Origin: Pandoraea pneumonica | Lineage (GTDB): Bacteria; Pseudomonadota; Gammaproteobacteria; Burkholderiales; Burkholderiaceae | Assembly: GCF_902459645.1 (NCBI RefSeq) | Contig: NZ_CABPSK010000002.1 | Span: 744,001-808,000, forward strand | Direction: 5' to 3' | Length of the DNA: 64,000 bases | In this document: positions 7,783-15,918 of the stretch, in pieces | Position numbering within the stretch: position 1 is the stretch's first letter | How the letters are laid out: each line of letters starts with the position of its first letter | Position numbers and translations under genes: made by a program | The notes under the pieces: generated by a model | Database searches by the model: none | Told to the model about the DNA's origin: nothing | Seen by the model: the letters and a program-made list of their open reading frames with translations, nothing else

Positions 7783-8631
7783 ATGACGATTCAACACGTT
7801 GGCATCATTGGCGCGGGCACGATGGGTAACGGCATTGCACAGGCGTGTGCCGTGGCGGGTCTGCCGGTCACGATGGTCGACATCAGCGACGCCGCCGTGA
7901 ACAAGGGGCTGGCGACGATCGCTGGCAGTCTCGATCGCCTGATCAAAAAGGACAAGCTCACGACGGCGGAAAAAGACGCGGCGCTCGCCCGCATCTCCAC
8001 GTCGACCGACTACGCCGCGCTCGCCGGTGCCGATATCGTGATCGAAGCGGCCACCGAGAACTTCGACCTGAAGGTGAAGATTCTCAAGCAACTCGAAGGC
8101 GTGGCGAAGGCCGATGCGATTCTCGCGTCGAACACCTCGTCGATCTCGATCACCAAGCTTGCCGCCATCGTCGCGAACCCGTCGCAGTTCATCGGCATGC
8201 ATTTCTTCAACCCGGTGCCGCTCATGGCGCTCGTCGAGATCATTCGCGGTCTGCAAACGAGCGACGAGACGCATGCCCGCGTCGAAGCGCTGGCCCGTCA
8301 ACTCGGCAAGTCGCCGATTACTGTGAAGAATGCGCCGGGCTTCGTGGTGAACCGTATTCTCGTGCCGATGATCAATGAAGCGTTCTTCGTATTGGCGGAG
8401 AACCTCGCGACGCCGGAAGAAATCGACGAAGGCATGAAGCTCGGCTGCAATCACCCGATCGGGCCGCTCGCACTAGCCGACATGATCGGGCTCGACGTGT
8501 GTCTCTCGGTGATGAACGTCTTCTACGAAGAGTTCGAAGACTCGAAGTACCGCGCCTGCCCGCTGCTCAAGGAAATGGTCGCTGCGGGGTATCTCGGCCG
8601 TAAGACCGGGCGCGGCGTCTACACGTACTAA
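7783..8631 (+). CDS. hbd: 3-hydroxybutyryl-CoA dehydrogenase
   Basis: A 282-residue NAD(P)-dependent 3-hydroxyacyl-CoA dehydrogenase, which interconverts (S)-3-hydroxybutyryl-CoA and acetoacetyl-CoA. The Rossmann motif GIIGAGTMGNG is at residues 7-17. Catalytic-domain motifs MHFFNPVPLMALVEI (His in the dehydrogenase active site) and GCNHPIGPLALADMIGLD are present. Length matches the short single-domain enzymes (Hbd/PaaH). ATG 7783 puts the Rossmann strand at the N-terminus; an upstream in-frame extension was discarded. It is a single gene, convergent with the effector-like gene at 8633 with only one base between the two stops. Confidence 0.93.
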   Translation: MTIQHVGIIGAGTMGNGIAQACAVAGLPVTMVDISDAAVNKGLATIAGSLDRLIKKDKLTTAEKDAALARISTSTDYAALAGADIVIEAATENFDLKVKILKQLEGVAKADAILASNTSSISITKLAAIVANPSQFIGMHFFNPVPLMALVEIIRGLQTSDETHARVEALARQLGKSPITVKNAPGFVVNRILVPMINEAFFVLAENLATPEEIDEGMKLGCNHPIGPLALADMIGLDVCLSVMNVFYEEFEDSKYRACPLLKEMVAAGYLGRKTGRGVYTY

Positions 8632-8632
8632 G

Positions 8633-10543
8633 TCAAGACCGGTCGCGGTTCAACTGGGCACCCCGCTCGTTTGCGGGCGTGCTCAGCGTGCGCGTCACCG
8701 AAATCCGATAGGGCTCGCTGCGCCGATAGCCGGCGGCTTCCAGCGTTGGCGCGAGCGTGTCGCTCACGTCCTGTACGCTCCGCGCGCGCTCGAACGTCAC
8801 CATCTTGATTCGGCTCCACGGATCGAACAGCCAAGTGTGATCGCGTGTCGACAAAATGGCCTTCGAGAACTCCTGATGTGTCAGGCCGTCTACCTGCCCT
8901 TCGATGGGCGGTTGTGGCGTCGCCAAATCCAGCGCTTTGATAACCAGAGGCGATTCTGTGTAGAGCACCATGACGTGTGCCGGCCGGTTCTGGGGGCGCA
9001 ACGTCACCATGCGCAGCCGCGATTTCGGCACGTCGTGCACCAGCATGAAGTGAAGCAGGATCTCCGCATTTTCGTGGCAGAACGCCTCGCGGCCGGGGTT
9101 ATCGATGTAAAAGTTCGCCGTCATTGAGGCTGCGCGCCGCTGTTGTCGGTCCAGAGGCTCACTCGGATCGATCTCGCGCTGCCTCGTCCACAGATGTTTG
9201 CGAATTTCGGAGATCGAGTTGTTTCGAAACGGTCGCATGTCTTGACGATTGCTGCGTAACAGATTTAGGTCACCCAGCGCATCGAATGCGTCCCGAATCG
9301 CGTCGCGCACCCGCGTGTCGATAATTCCATCTAGATCGAACTCATAGCTGTAAACACTGTCAGCGACGAGCTGCGGCGCGCCCATCCGGCTTTGTGAGCA
9401 ACCGCCGCCGCACAAGCGCAGTGGCGCGTATGCATGCCACTCACCCGTGGCGGGGTCGAGTTTTATGGGGACCTGCGGTTTCCCCGGCGTCGGGGCGTCG
9501 ACGAGCCAGTGATTGCGGACCTTCGAGCGCTGTAGGCGATAAAAACCATGGGGTCTGCGCAAGAAGAATTGGCCGCCCATCAGAACGAGTCCGTGACGCA
9601 ACTCTGTGAGTGGTCCCATTCCCAGCGGCCACTGCGAATAGTCTTGAAGAAATTCGCGCTCGCCGTGAATCGTGCTTGTCGAGGCGGCGTTCGGTTGATT
9701 CGGCTTGCGAAGCTTTGGCGCTGTTCGCCACTTCGCCATCTCGTCAAATGCGGCTACCGGCAGGCCTTGGGCGGCATTGGCTTTGTGGGCAATCGCCCTG
9801 TGGTGCACGGTTGTATCTGTTTGTCGACGTGGTTGGCCTGGCGTGTCTAAACCGCGCAAATCGGAATTCAAGAGTACCGAAATCACGCGGGAGACGTCCG
9901 GTGGACGCCCCGCGATCTGTTCGGACACGAGCTGTGCTACGTCGGCGGGCAGGCGAAGCAGTTGCACCTTGGACATTACGCCGGTCCCATAGTCCAACAC
10001 TTGCATGGTTTCGCGCAGTTGCCCGCGTGTTTGCGCAGGGATGTCTCGACCCGTGGAGACGGCGATGGCATCGTTGACCGATTCGGCGAAGTTCGTGAAC
10101 GGAGACGCGCCGCTCGCCACCGCTTTCAACACATCGTTGGTGCTGTATTCCGTCTTGATCGGGGCGTACGCCATCGGCCGCATGAGAATGCCCGAATCCG
10201 AATCGGAGGCGTCGCCGGGGAATGCGGTGTCGCTGGTGTCGGGCGAGAAGTGGGGTCGTGCAGCGGCGATTGGCATTGCGATGTTCATCGCGCATAACAG
10301 TGCGAGCGCCATCGGCCATGCCGTTTGCCGTGGGCCGGTGGCGGCGCTGCCAGGCGTCGTCGGCGCTGAAGCCGTGGTGGCGGCGCTGACCGCATGCATC
10401 GGCGGTTTTGCCTGTGAGAGGCATTTGGCGCGGCCGTGACGACTGGCTGGCCGCGATGGGTGCCGTGCAGCGCTTGCGGGCAATCCGTAGCGGGGTGACG
10501 GGGTGATGGCGCGTCGATGGGGGAGGTGCGGCAGGTGCGTCAA
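8633..10543 (-). CDS. putative papain-fold/transglutaminase-like secreted protein, paralogue A
   Basis: A 636-residue protein I cannot assign to a named family. Residues 1-75 are Pro/Ser/Arg-rich, 76-95 form one hydrophobic segment, then comes an alpha-helical region, a central beta-rich block (FYRLQRS...HWLVDAP...KLDPATGEWHAYAPLRL) and a conserved C-terminal domain. That domain has Cys489 at the start of a helix (AFCHENAEILLHFML), His523 on a strand (NRPAHVMVLY) and Asp574 in LFDPWSR, the order and spacing of papain-fold or transglutaminase-like enzymes. TTG 10543 is chosen as start because it follows GGAGA and aligns exactly with the ATG of paralogue B, after which both read HRRAIT...YGL.ASA. 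It lies directly downstream of B. A secreted effector or toxin role is inference. Confidence 0.8.
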   Translation of the reverse strand: MTHLPHLPHRRAITPSPRYGLPASAARHPSRPASRHGRAKCLSQAKPPMHAVSAATTASAPTTPGSAATGPRQTAWPMALALLCAMNIAMPIAAARPHFSPDTSDTAFPGDASDSDSGILMRPMAYAPIKTEYSTNDVLKAVASGASPFTNFAESVNDAIAVSTGRDIPAQTRGQLRETMQVLDYGTGVMSKVQLLRLPADVAQLVSEQIAGRPPDVSRVISVLLNSDLRGLDTPGQPRRQTDTTVHHRAIAHKANAAQGLPVAAFDEMAKWRTAPKLRKPNQPNAASTSTIHGEREFLQDYSQWPLGMGPLTELRHGLVLMGGQFFLRRPHGFYRLQRSKVRNHWLVDAPTPGKPQVPIKLDPATGEWHAYAPLRLCGGGCSQSRMGAPQLVADSVYSYEFDLDGIIDTRVRDAIRDAFDALGDLNLLRSNRQDMRPFRNNSISEIRKHLWTRQREIDPSEPLDRQQRRAASMTANFYIDNPGREAFCHENAEILLHFMLVHDVPKSRLRMVTLRPQNRPAHVMVLYTESPLVIKALDLATPQPPIEGQVDGLTHQEFSKAILSTRDHTWLFDPWSRIKMVTFERARSVQDVSDTLAPTLEAAGYRRSEPYRISVTRTLSTPANERGAQLNRDRS

Positions 10544-10706
10544 GTTGGTCTCTCCGTGAGGAGGGCTGTGCATGCGCCGCGCTCGTCAACCTATCGATTC
10601 GCTGACACCGCTGGCAATTCATGCAGCCCGGGCCGGAGAGATTAGTGACAGCGCGACGATCAGGCTTGCTGGCCTGAGAATCGCGCTGTGGTTTTCGTTC
10701 GGTTCG
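10544..10706 (-). repeat. duplicated leader, copy upstream of paralogue A
   Basis: The plus-strand text from about 10558 to 10710 matches the segment upstream of paralogue B (about 12670-12830) block by block: a GGAGAG ribosome-binding site, ATCGATTCGCTG, GCAGCCCGG..CGGAGAGA, CGACGAT.AGGCTTGC, and CGCGCTGTGGT.TTCG. Conservation of non-coding flank shows that whole gene units were duplicated and that regulation may be shared. Confidence 0.65.
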
Positions 10707-12656
10707 CTAGTGACCGGGTAGCTTTTTTTGCGCAGGCTTGCCCAGCGGACGCGTGATCGAAATGCGATAAGGCTCGCCCCGCTGGAAGCCCATGTCTTCG
10801 AGCGTCGGTGCGAGCATCTCGCTTACCTCCCGTTCGCTGCGCGCGTGCTCGAACGTCACCATCTTGGTCCGGCTCCATGGATCGAACAGCCGACTGCGGT
10901 AGCGTGCGGACAGAATCGCCGACTCAAACTCCAACTGCGTCAGGCCGTCTATCTGCCCATCGATGGGCGGTTGTGGCGTTGCCGTTTCCAACATTCCGAT
11001 CAGCGCGGGTGACTCCGTGTAGAGCAGCATGACGTGTGCGGGCCGATTCTGCGCGTGCAGTGTGATCATGCGGATGCGGCTCGACGGCACGCCGCACATG
11101 AGCATGAAGTAAAGGAGCACTTCCGCGTTTTCCTGACAAAACGCCTCAGAATTGGGATGCTCCAAATAGTAGAGCGCCGTGTGTTTCGCGGCCTGACGCT
11201 GTTGATCGAACAAAGACGCATGACGGTCGATGTCGCGCATCCTGTTCGTCAGGCGCTCTCTGATTGCCACGATAGAGTTGTCGCGCAGTTGCCGAAGGTC
11301 AGCGCGATTTGTGCGCAGCAGGCGCAGATAGCCCAAGTCCAAGAAGGCTCGACGTATCGCCGCGCGCACTACAGGTTCAGGAATTCCGACGAGATCGAAC
11401 AGCACTGAGAAAACGCTGTCGCGCTCGCGCTCGGTGGTCTTGGCCGCGGGGGGCGATGCTTCCTTGCTGATGCCGCCACCGCCGCCGTATAACCGTAACG
11501 GTGCGTGCGCGCGCCATTTTTGGGTCGCGGCGTCGTAAGTCACCGGAACCTGTGGCTTGCCGGGCCCGCGCGCGGCGACGAGCCATTGGTTGTCGGACTT
11601 CTGACGCTGCATGCGGTAATAGCCGCCCGTCCCGCGAATGAAGTAATCGCCTCTCGCGACGAGGATGCCTTGCTCTGTGTCGGTGCTGACGGGGCGAATC
11701 GCTTCAGGGCTGAGCACATGGGCGCCGAGCGGTTGCGCGTAGCCTTGCAAATATTCCGATTCCCCTATCACGAGTTCCTGAGATTGGGGCGCCAACGTGT
11801 CGCGTGGCTCATGCAAGCGCTCGCGATATGGCTTGGGCATGGGTTGATGGCCTCGCGCGACGCTGTGGACTTGCTTCACGGATGTGTCCGAAAGTGACTC
11901 CATGCCGCGCAGGTTGGTATTGATCAGCACCGAGATGAGGCGGGAGCTGTCGACCGGTTTGCCCTCACGCTGATCTGCCACGATTTGTGCGATCTCGCCA
12001 CCGAGACGCGGTAGCGCTACACCGGGCAGCAGGCTGGTGAGAAGGTCTACGGCGGTCGTGCCCATGCGCAATTGTGCGCGGACCTCCGGGTCGACTTCAT
12101 TGCCAGTCAGCGTCGTGTAGACGTCGGCCATCGATTCGCCAAGATTGCGGAACGGCTCGCGTGCCGATGCCAGCGCCTTCAGGACGTCGTCGAAGCTGTA
12201 GTCCAGCTTTATCGGTTCAGGTGCCATTCTGTTGATGACGACGTCGGGCCACGCCGGGGTGACGAGCGTGGTGGCAGACAATGCCGAGCCGACGGGTTCG
12301 GCGCCCTCGGGGCACAGACCGATGTTGCGCACTGGCGATGCTTCGGCTGGGCAGCGAGGCACGTTCGCATGCACGGGCAGGGCAAGCGCTGCGACGTTGG
12401 CAACGAGCAGCAGTGTCCATGCGATTTGCCGGCCGTTCGATGTTGAGACGCCGGATGGCTCGCGCGCCAACGACGGTGGGCCGGACATGGCGAGCGCGCG
12501 TGTTGAACGATGCGCGTGGGGGGGCGAATGCGTGCGCGACCGGTGTCCGGTGGCGCAGTGAGGTCTGGCCTGTGTTGATTGGCGGTGCGGCGCGCTGGCA
12601 GTCAATCCGTAGTGCGGTGCCGTGGTGATGGCACGTCGATGCGAGACATGCGTCAT
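10707..12656 (-). CDS. putative papain-fold/transglutaminase-like secreted protein, paralogue B
   Basis: A 649-residue paralogue of the downstream gene with the same layout: Arg/Pro/His-rich N-terminus sharing HRRAIT..P.YGL.ASA, a hydrophobic segment at 77-97 (QIAWTLLLVANVAALALPVHA truncated signal-like or anchor), a helical region starting PIKLDYSFDDVLKALAS, a central block (GYYRMQRQ...PVTYDAATQKWRAHAPLRLYGGG) resembling repeats in large secreted toxins, and a C-terminal domain with Cys507 (AFCQENAEVLLYFML), His541 (NRPAHVMLLY) and Asp592 (LFDPWSR). ATG 12656 follows GGAGAGACC; a 109-residue longer frame is Arg-rich upstream sequence. The ~160 bp leader is itself duplicated before paralogue A, so the pair arose by tandem duplication. 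Substrate, export route and host are unknown. Confidence 0.82.
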   Translation of the reverse strand: MTHVSHRRAITTAPHYGLTASAPHRQSTQARPHCATGHRSRTHSPPHAHRSTRALAMSGPPSLAREPSGVSTSNGRQIAWTLLLVANVAALALPVHANVPRCPAEASPVRNIGLCPEGAEPVGSALSATTLVTPAWPDVVINRMAPEPIKLDYSFDDVLKALASAREPFRNLGESMADVYTTLTGNEVDPEVRAQLRMGTTAVDLLTSLLPGVALPRLGGEIAQIVADQREGKPVDSSRLISVLINTNLRGMESLSDTSVKQVHSVARGHQPMPKPYRERLHEPRDTLAPQSQELVIGESEYLQGYAQPLGAHVLSPEAIRPVSTDTEQGILVARGDYFIRGTGGYYRMQRQKSDNQWLVAARGPGKPQVPVTYDAATQKWRAHAPLRLYGGGGGISKEASPPAAKTTERERDSVFSVLFDLVGIPEPVVRAAIRRAFLDLGYLRLLRTNRADLRQLRDNSIVAIRERLTNRMRDIDRHASLFDQQRQAAKHTALYYLEHPNSEAFCQENAEVLLYFMLMCGVPSSRIRMITLHAQNRPAHVMLLYTESPALIGMLETATPQPPIDGQIDGLTQLEFESAILSARYRSRLFDPWSRTKMVTFEHARSEREVSEMLAPTLEDMGFQRGEPYRISITRPLGKPAQKKLPGH

Positions 12657-12830
12657 GGTGGTCTCTCCGGGAAGAGGGCCGCGCATGTGGCGTGCCCGCC
12701 AGCGTATCGATTCGCTGGCGGGCACGCACAACACGCAGCCCGGATCGGAGAGACTCGTCCCGCCACGACGATTAGGCTTGCGCGACCGACGGCCGCGCTG
12801 TGGTATTCGCTCTATTCGTTCTGTTCGTTC
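12657..12830 (-). repeat. duplicated leader, copy upstream of paralogue B
   Basis: This is the partner of the leader before paralogue A. Shared blocks include GGAGAGACC just before the start codon, the ATCGATTCGCTG block and the CGCGCTGTGGTATTCG block. The shared ATCGATTCGCTG block is a candidate common regulatory site. The 3' end (plus-strand side) contains several spaced TTCG tetramers. Confidence 0.6.
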
Positions 12831-12859
12831 GAGCCGATCAGCGACCCGTGAGCGAGCGC

Positions 12860-13807
12860 TTAACGTGCAAGACGTTGACGCGTCTCGTCGTATTCCTGTT
12901 TGAGACGCGCCACGATCTCGGCGGCCGGGCGCACATCGTCCATCAATCCCACGCCTTGCCCGGCACCCCAGATGTCTTTCCACGCCTTCGCTTTGGCGAA
13001 GTTCATCGCGGTCTTATCGGCGGTCGGCAAGTTGTCCGGATCGAGGCCCGCGTTGACGATGCTCTGACGAATGTAGTTGCCGGACACCCCTGTGAACAGG
13101 TTCGTATAGACGATGTCGTTGGCGCTGGCATCCACGATGGCTTGCTTGTAGCTGTCGGTGGCATTGGCCTCGCTCGATGCGATGAAGCGCGTGCCGATAT
13201 AGGCGAGGTCTGCACCCATGGCTTGCGCCGCGAGAATCGAACCGCCATTGGCGATCGAGCCGGACAGCACGAGCGGGCCATCGAAAATCTTGCGCACTTC
13301 GCCCACGAGCGCGAACGGCGAGAGCGTGCCCGCATGACCGCCCGCCCCTGCTGCGACGAGAATCAGTCCGTCGACGCCCGCTTCGAGCGCTTTGTTGGCA
13401 TGGCGCAGGTTGATCACGTCGTGCAGCACGATGCCGCCGTAGCTGTGCACCGCATCGAGCACTTCTTTTGGCGGTGCGCGCAGGCTCGTGATGAAGATCG
13501 GCACGCGATGCTCGACGCACACGCGCACGTCGTGTTCGAGGCGCTGATTCGATTGATGCACGATCTGATTGACGGCGAGCGGGCCGACGACGGCGTCGGG
13601 GTTCGCGGCCTTATAGGACGCCAACTCTTCCGTGATACGGGCGAGCCAGTCTTCGAGAATCTGCGGTTCGCGCGCGTTGAGCGCAGGGAACGAACCGACG
13701 ATGCCAGCCTTGCACTGCGCGAGCACCAGTTCCGGGTAGCTCACGATGAACATCGGCGAGGCCACGACGGGCAGCGCCAGGTTTTGCAGAATCTTGGGAA
13801 GGGCCAT
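12860..13807 (-). CDS. nitronate monooxygenase (2-nitropropane dioxygenase family)
   Basis: A 315-residue FMN-dependent TIM-barrel enzyme of the nitronate monooxygenase family. The N-terminus (LALPVVASPMFIVSYPELVLAQ) is the typical first strand and FMN-site segment; the motif VAAGAGGHAG near residue 165 carries the conserved Gly/His flavin-binding loop, and GPLVLSGSIANG is the phosphate-binding strand. Members oxidise alkyl nitronates such as propionate-3-nitronate to carbonyls and nitrite in detoxification, though some are enoyl reductases. The ATG at 13807 is followed directly by conserved sequence. A TetR-type palindrome lies about 100 bp upstream. Confidence 0.9.
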   Translation of the reverse strand: MALPKILQNLALPVVASPMFIVSYPELVLAQCKAGIVGSFPALNAREPQILEDWLARITEELASYKAANPDAVVGPLAVNQIVHQSNQRLEHDVRVCVEHRVPIFITSLRAPPKEVLDAVHSYGGIVLHDVINLRHANKALEAGVDGLILVAAGAGGHAGTLSPFALVGEVRKIFDGPLVLSGSIANGGSILAAQAMGADLAYIGTRFIASSEANATDSYKQAIVDASANDIVYTNLFTGVSGNYIRQSIVNAGLDPDNLPTADKTAMNFAKAKAWKDIWGAGQGVGLMDDVRPAAEIVARLKQEYDETRQRLAR

Positions 13808-13906
13808 GAAGTCTCCTTGTGCTGGGCGCTCCCGCGTGTGGGAGCGACGCCGGTCGGCACGTTGGCTGGCGATGCAGGTGGCGGATGTGCCTTCGAAATT
13901 ATTTCG

Positions 13907-13920
13907 CGAACGATCGTTCG
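13907..13920. promoter_or_regulatory. perfect 14-bp palindrome CGAACGATCGTTCG, TetR-type operator candidate
   Basis: CGAACGATCGTTCG is fully symmetric and sits about 100 bp upstream of the nitronate monooxygenase start. The core ACGATCGT is typical of TetR/AcrR-family operators. No TetR gene is in the window, so the regulator would be encoded elsewhere. Confidence 0.5.
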
Positions 13921-14082
13921 ATTATAGGGGGATTCGTTTGTCTCTCGCGAGGCGGACACTCGAAGAAAGCTTCGGATTGTGCGCCGCGCGGCGTCTTGTG
14001 TTCGTGGTCCCGAGCAAGGTGTCGGCCTCGCATCAGGGAAAGCCCTCTTGGTGTGCCGCGCCGTGCCGACTACGATGAAGTC

Positions 14083-14209
14083 GCGTGCCACGCGGTGCCG
14101 GTAACAAGGCGCCGCAGGACGGGTGCCGCGTTAGCGACCGCAGCATTCGACCGGCACGTCACGTCCTCAAACGCCGTTTGCCTTCACCGGCAAGCGGCGT
14201 TGTTTTTTT
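14083..14209 (+). ncRNA. candidate small RNA with promoter and intrinsic terminator
   Basis: A strong Rho-independent terminator on the plus strand has no plus-strand gene upstream. About 125 bp before it is a sigma70-like pair, TTGGTG (14048-14053) and TACGAT (14071-14076), separated by 17 bp, placing a start near 14083. The intervening sequence has no reading frame with a ribosome-binding site. It runs antisense to nothing known and lies between minus-strand genes. It does not match 6S, 4.5S or tmRNA as I know them. Confidence 0.4.
14170..14209 (+). terminator. intrinsic terminator, plus strand
   Basis: Stem AACGCCGtTTGCC (14170-14182) pairs with GGCAAgCGGCGTT (14189-14201), loop TTCACC, followed by G and seven T. 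The T-tract orientation points to plus-strand transcription. Confidence 0.75.
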
Positions 14210-14238
14210 CGTGCCCTCGGCTAGCCTGGGCGGCCAGT

Positions 14239-15171
14239 TCACACTGCGTAGAGCTTGCCTGCGTCGGCATCGTGGCGCAGCGCACCGGCTTTCGCCAATT
14301 CCGCGATGAGGGTGTCGAGCAGTTCGGGCCAAGCCGAGGGTGGTGCGAGCATCGCTGCCGCCCCACGCCACGCGCGTGCGGTGTCGAGCGTGGTCTTGAG
14401 TGCGTCGCACGTCATCTCGATTTCTGCCATCAGCCGGAACACGATCAGCACCTTGAGGGCATTGCGCGCGTTGCGTGCAGGGTCGCTGCGCAGGTAGTCG
14501 AGCCGGCTGCGCGCGGCGGCGAGCGCGCCGTCGATGTCGGTGAACGGCTTACCATGCCCGGGGATGACTAGCGAGACATCCAGTTGCTCGATGAGATCGA
14601 GCACAGCGGCTTGTTCTGCGAATCCCGACTCGCCGTCGAGTTCAGGAAAGATCACGCCGAAGCCGCGTTCCCACAGGGCGTCGGCCGAGATCAGGACGGC
14701 ATCGGCGGCGCTGTAGAGCATCAGCGCATGCGGATCGTGACCCGGCGCGCCGAGCACGAGCCACTCACGATCGCCGAGCGGGACGGTGTCGCCCGGCGAG
14801 AGCGTCTCGTCGAAAACGAAGCGTGCACATTGCTGCCCCGTGGCGCGATACGACAGGCGCGCTTCGTCCCAATGCCGAACCGGATCGGCCTCGGCCGCCG
14901 GAACCCACGTGCGGCAACCGTAGTGCGCCTGCAAGGCCGCGTTACCGCCGCAATGGTCGGAATGCAGATGCGTGTTGATCAGGCGCGCGAGCGGTTGTCC
15001 GGGCGGCAGCGCGTGTTGGACGAGGGCAAGCGTTTGCGCGGCATGCGAGACGTAGCCGCTATCGACCAGCGCCGGTTCGTCGCCAAGAAACAAAATGTTG
15101 TTCGACGACAGCCAGCCACGCTCGAACAAGCGCATGCCATTGGGCAGGGGAGGCAGGGCGGGCGAGGTCAT
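14239..15171 (-). CDS. metallo-beta-lactamase-fold hydrolase
   Basis: A 310-residue MBL-fold metallohydrolase. The zinc motif HLHSDH is at residues 68-73, followed by later metal ligands (GHDPHALMLY, SADAL, IPGHGKPF). The C-terminal 80 residues are helical, as in GloB-like or LACTB2-like enzymes acting on thioesters or other acyl compounds. ATG 15171 overlaps the stop of the MaoC gene (ATGA), making it the last gene of a seven-gene minus-strand run that starts at the 2-hydroxyacid dehydrogenase. A role in acyl-CoA or thioester hydrolysis during branched-chain catabolism is suggested by this context only. Confidence 0.88.
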   Translation of the reverse strand: MTSPALPPLPNGMRLFERGWLSSNNILFLGDEPALVDSGYVSHAAQTLALVQHALPPGQPLARLINTHLHSDHCGGNAALQAHYGCRTWVPAAEADPVRHWDEARLSYRATGQQCARFVFDETLSPGDTVPLGDREWLVLGAPGHDPHALMLYSAADAVLISADALWERGFGVIFPELDGESGFAEQAAVLDLIEQLDVSLVIPGHGKPFTDIDGALAAARSRLDYLRSDPARNARNALKVLIVFRLMAEIEMTCDALKTTLDTARAWRGAAAMLAPPSAWPELLDTLIAELAKAGALRHDADAGKLYAV

Positions 15172-15608
15172 GCGCGTGTCCCCGGCTTCGCGCACACGAG
15201 AATCTTCGCCGTGGCGGCAATCACGGTTTCACCGCGCTGATTCACGGCCTCACCGTCGAGCGAGACGATGTCGCCTGCAAGCTTGTCTTTCCACTGGCTA
15301 TCGGTGACGGTCCAGCGCACGGTGATGACGTCGTCTGCGCGCACGGCGCGCCGCAGCTTCATATCGAATTCCAACCCGAGCGGCTGCGCCGTCTTCGAGT
15401 AGTGCGTGGCGAGCAACGCAGCCAGATACGACATTTGCTGCGTGCCCGACGAAATCAGTCCACCGAAGCGCGGGTCGGCCGCCGCATATTCGGCGTCGTG
15501 GTGCAGCGGGTTGAAGTCGTGCGCGAGTGCGGAAAACTCGCGGATCGATGCGGGCGTGAACGCGTGAGTGGCGCTAAACGTTTCGCCGGCAGTGACGATT
15601 TTTCCCAT
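15168..15608 (-). CDS. MaoC-like dehydratase (hotdog fold)
   Basis: A 146-residue MaoC/(R)-specific enoyl-CoA hydratase-like protein. The catalytic signature D-x-N-x2-H is seen as DFNPLH (Asp31, His36), followed by the usual GGLISSGTQQMSYLA helix. Such enzymes hydrate enoyl-CoA or act on related thioesters. ATG 15608 is the natural start (MGKIVTAGETF); a longer frame overlaps the preceding DUF1289 gene and is rejected. Its stop overlaps the metallo-hydrolase start. It follows DUF1289 by 43 bp in the HMG-CoA lyase operon. Confidence 0.9.
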   Translation of the reverse strand: MGKIVTAGETFSATHAFTPASIREFSALAHDFNPLHHDAEYAAADPRFGGLISSGTQQMSYLAALLATHYSKTAQPLGLEFDMKLRRAVRADDVITVRWTVTDSQWKDKLAGDIVSLDGEAVNQRGETVIAATAKILVCAKPGTRA

Positions 15609-15651
15609 GAGCGGTGATGAAGAGGTCTGGCGTAATGAGTGAGAAGGCGCG

Positions 15652-15918
15652 CTAGGCGTCACCGGCGCTGCCACCGCCCGCTTCCACGCGGCGATGCATG
15701 ACAGGCGGCTCGGCGTGGGCTTCGCGGCGTTGCGGCAACAGCGACCATACGTGGCGCTTGTCGTCGGCGGCCATTGTCGACCACGCGGCAATTTCGGCGA
15801 GCGTGCGCCAACAGCCCGAACACCAGCCCGTTGCCGGGTTCATGCGGCAGATGTTGGTGCACGGGGACGGTACGTCGTCCGTTGGCGGCTTCGTGCGCGT
15901 GGCGGGATTCGAGGTCAC
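15652..15918 (-). CDS. DUF1289 domain protein
   Basis: An 88-residue protein of the DUF1289 family, recognised from the four-cysteine core PCTNICRMNPATGWCSGCWRT-like segment followed by a Leu/Ala/Trp helix (LAEIAAW). The cysteines probably bind a metal or cluster. It starts at GTG 15918, which overlaps the stop of the hotdog thioesterase gene (GTGA). The function of the family is unknown; it commonly sits in operons of fatty-acid or thioester metabolism, as here. Confidence 0.85.
   Translation of the reverse strand: MTSNPATRTKPPTDDVPSPCTNICRMNPATGWCSGCWRTLAEIAAWSTMAADDKRHVWSLLPQRREAHAEPPVMHRRVEAGGGSAGDA

Larger units (their letters stand above)
13808..14238. other. 431-bp intergenic region with TetR-like palindrome and sRNA candidate
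   Basis: There is no protein-coding gene. The left part is the promoter region of the nitronate monooxygenase with a 14-bp palindrome (13907-13920). The right part contains a plus-strand promoter-like pair and a strong plus-strand terminator, although both flanking genes are on the minus strand. Confidence 0.6.

Noticed and set aside
12780-12835. hrpII-type TTCG-N16-TTCG box upstream of paralogue B
   Set aside because: Several TTCG tetramers occur, but none has the required 16-base spacing, so type III promoter control is not supported.
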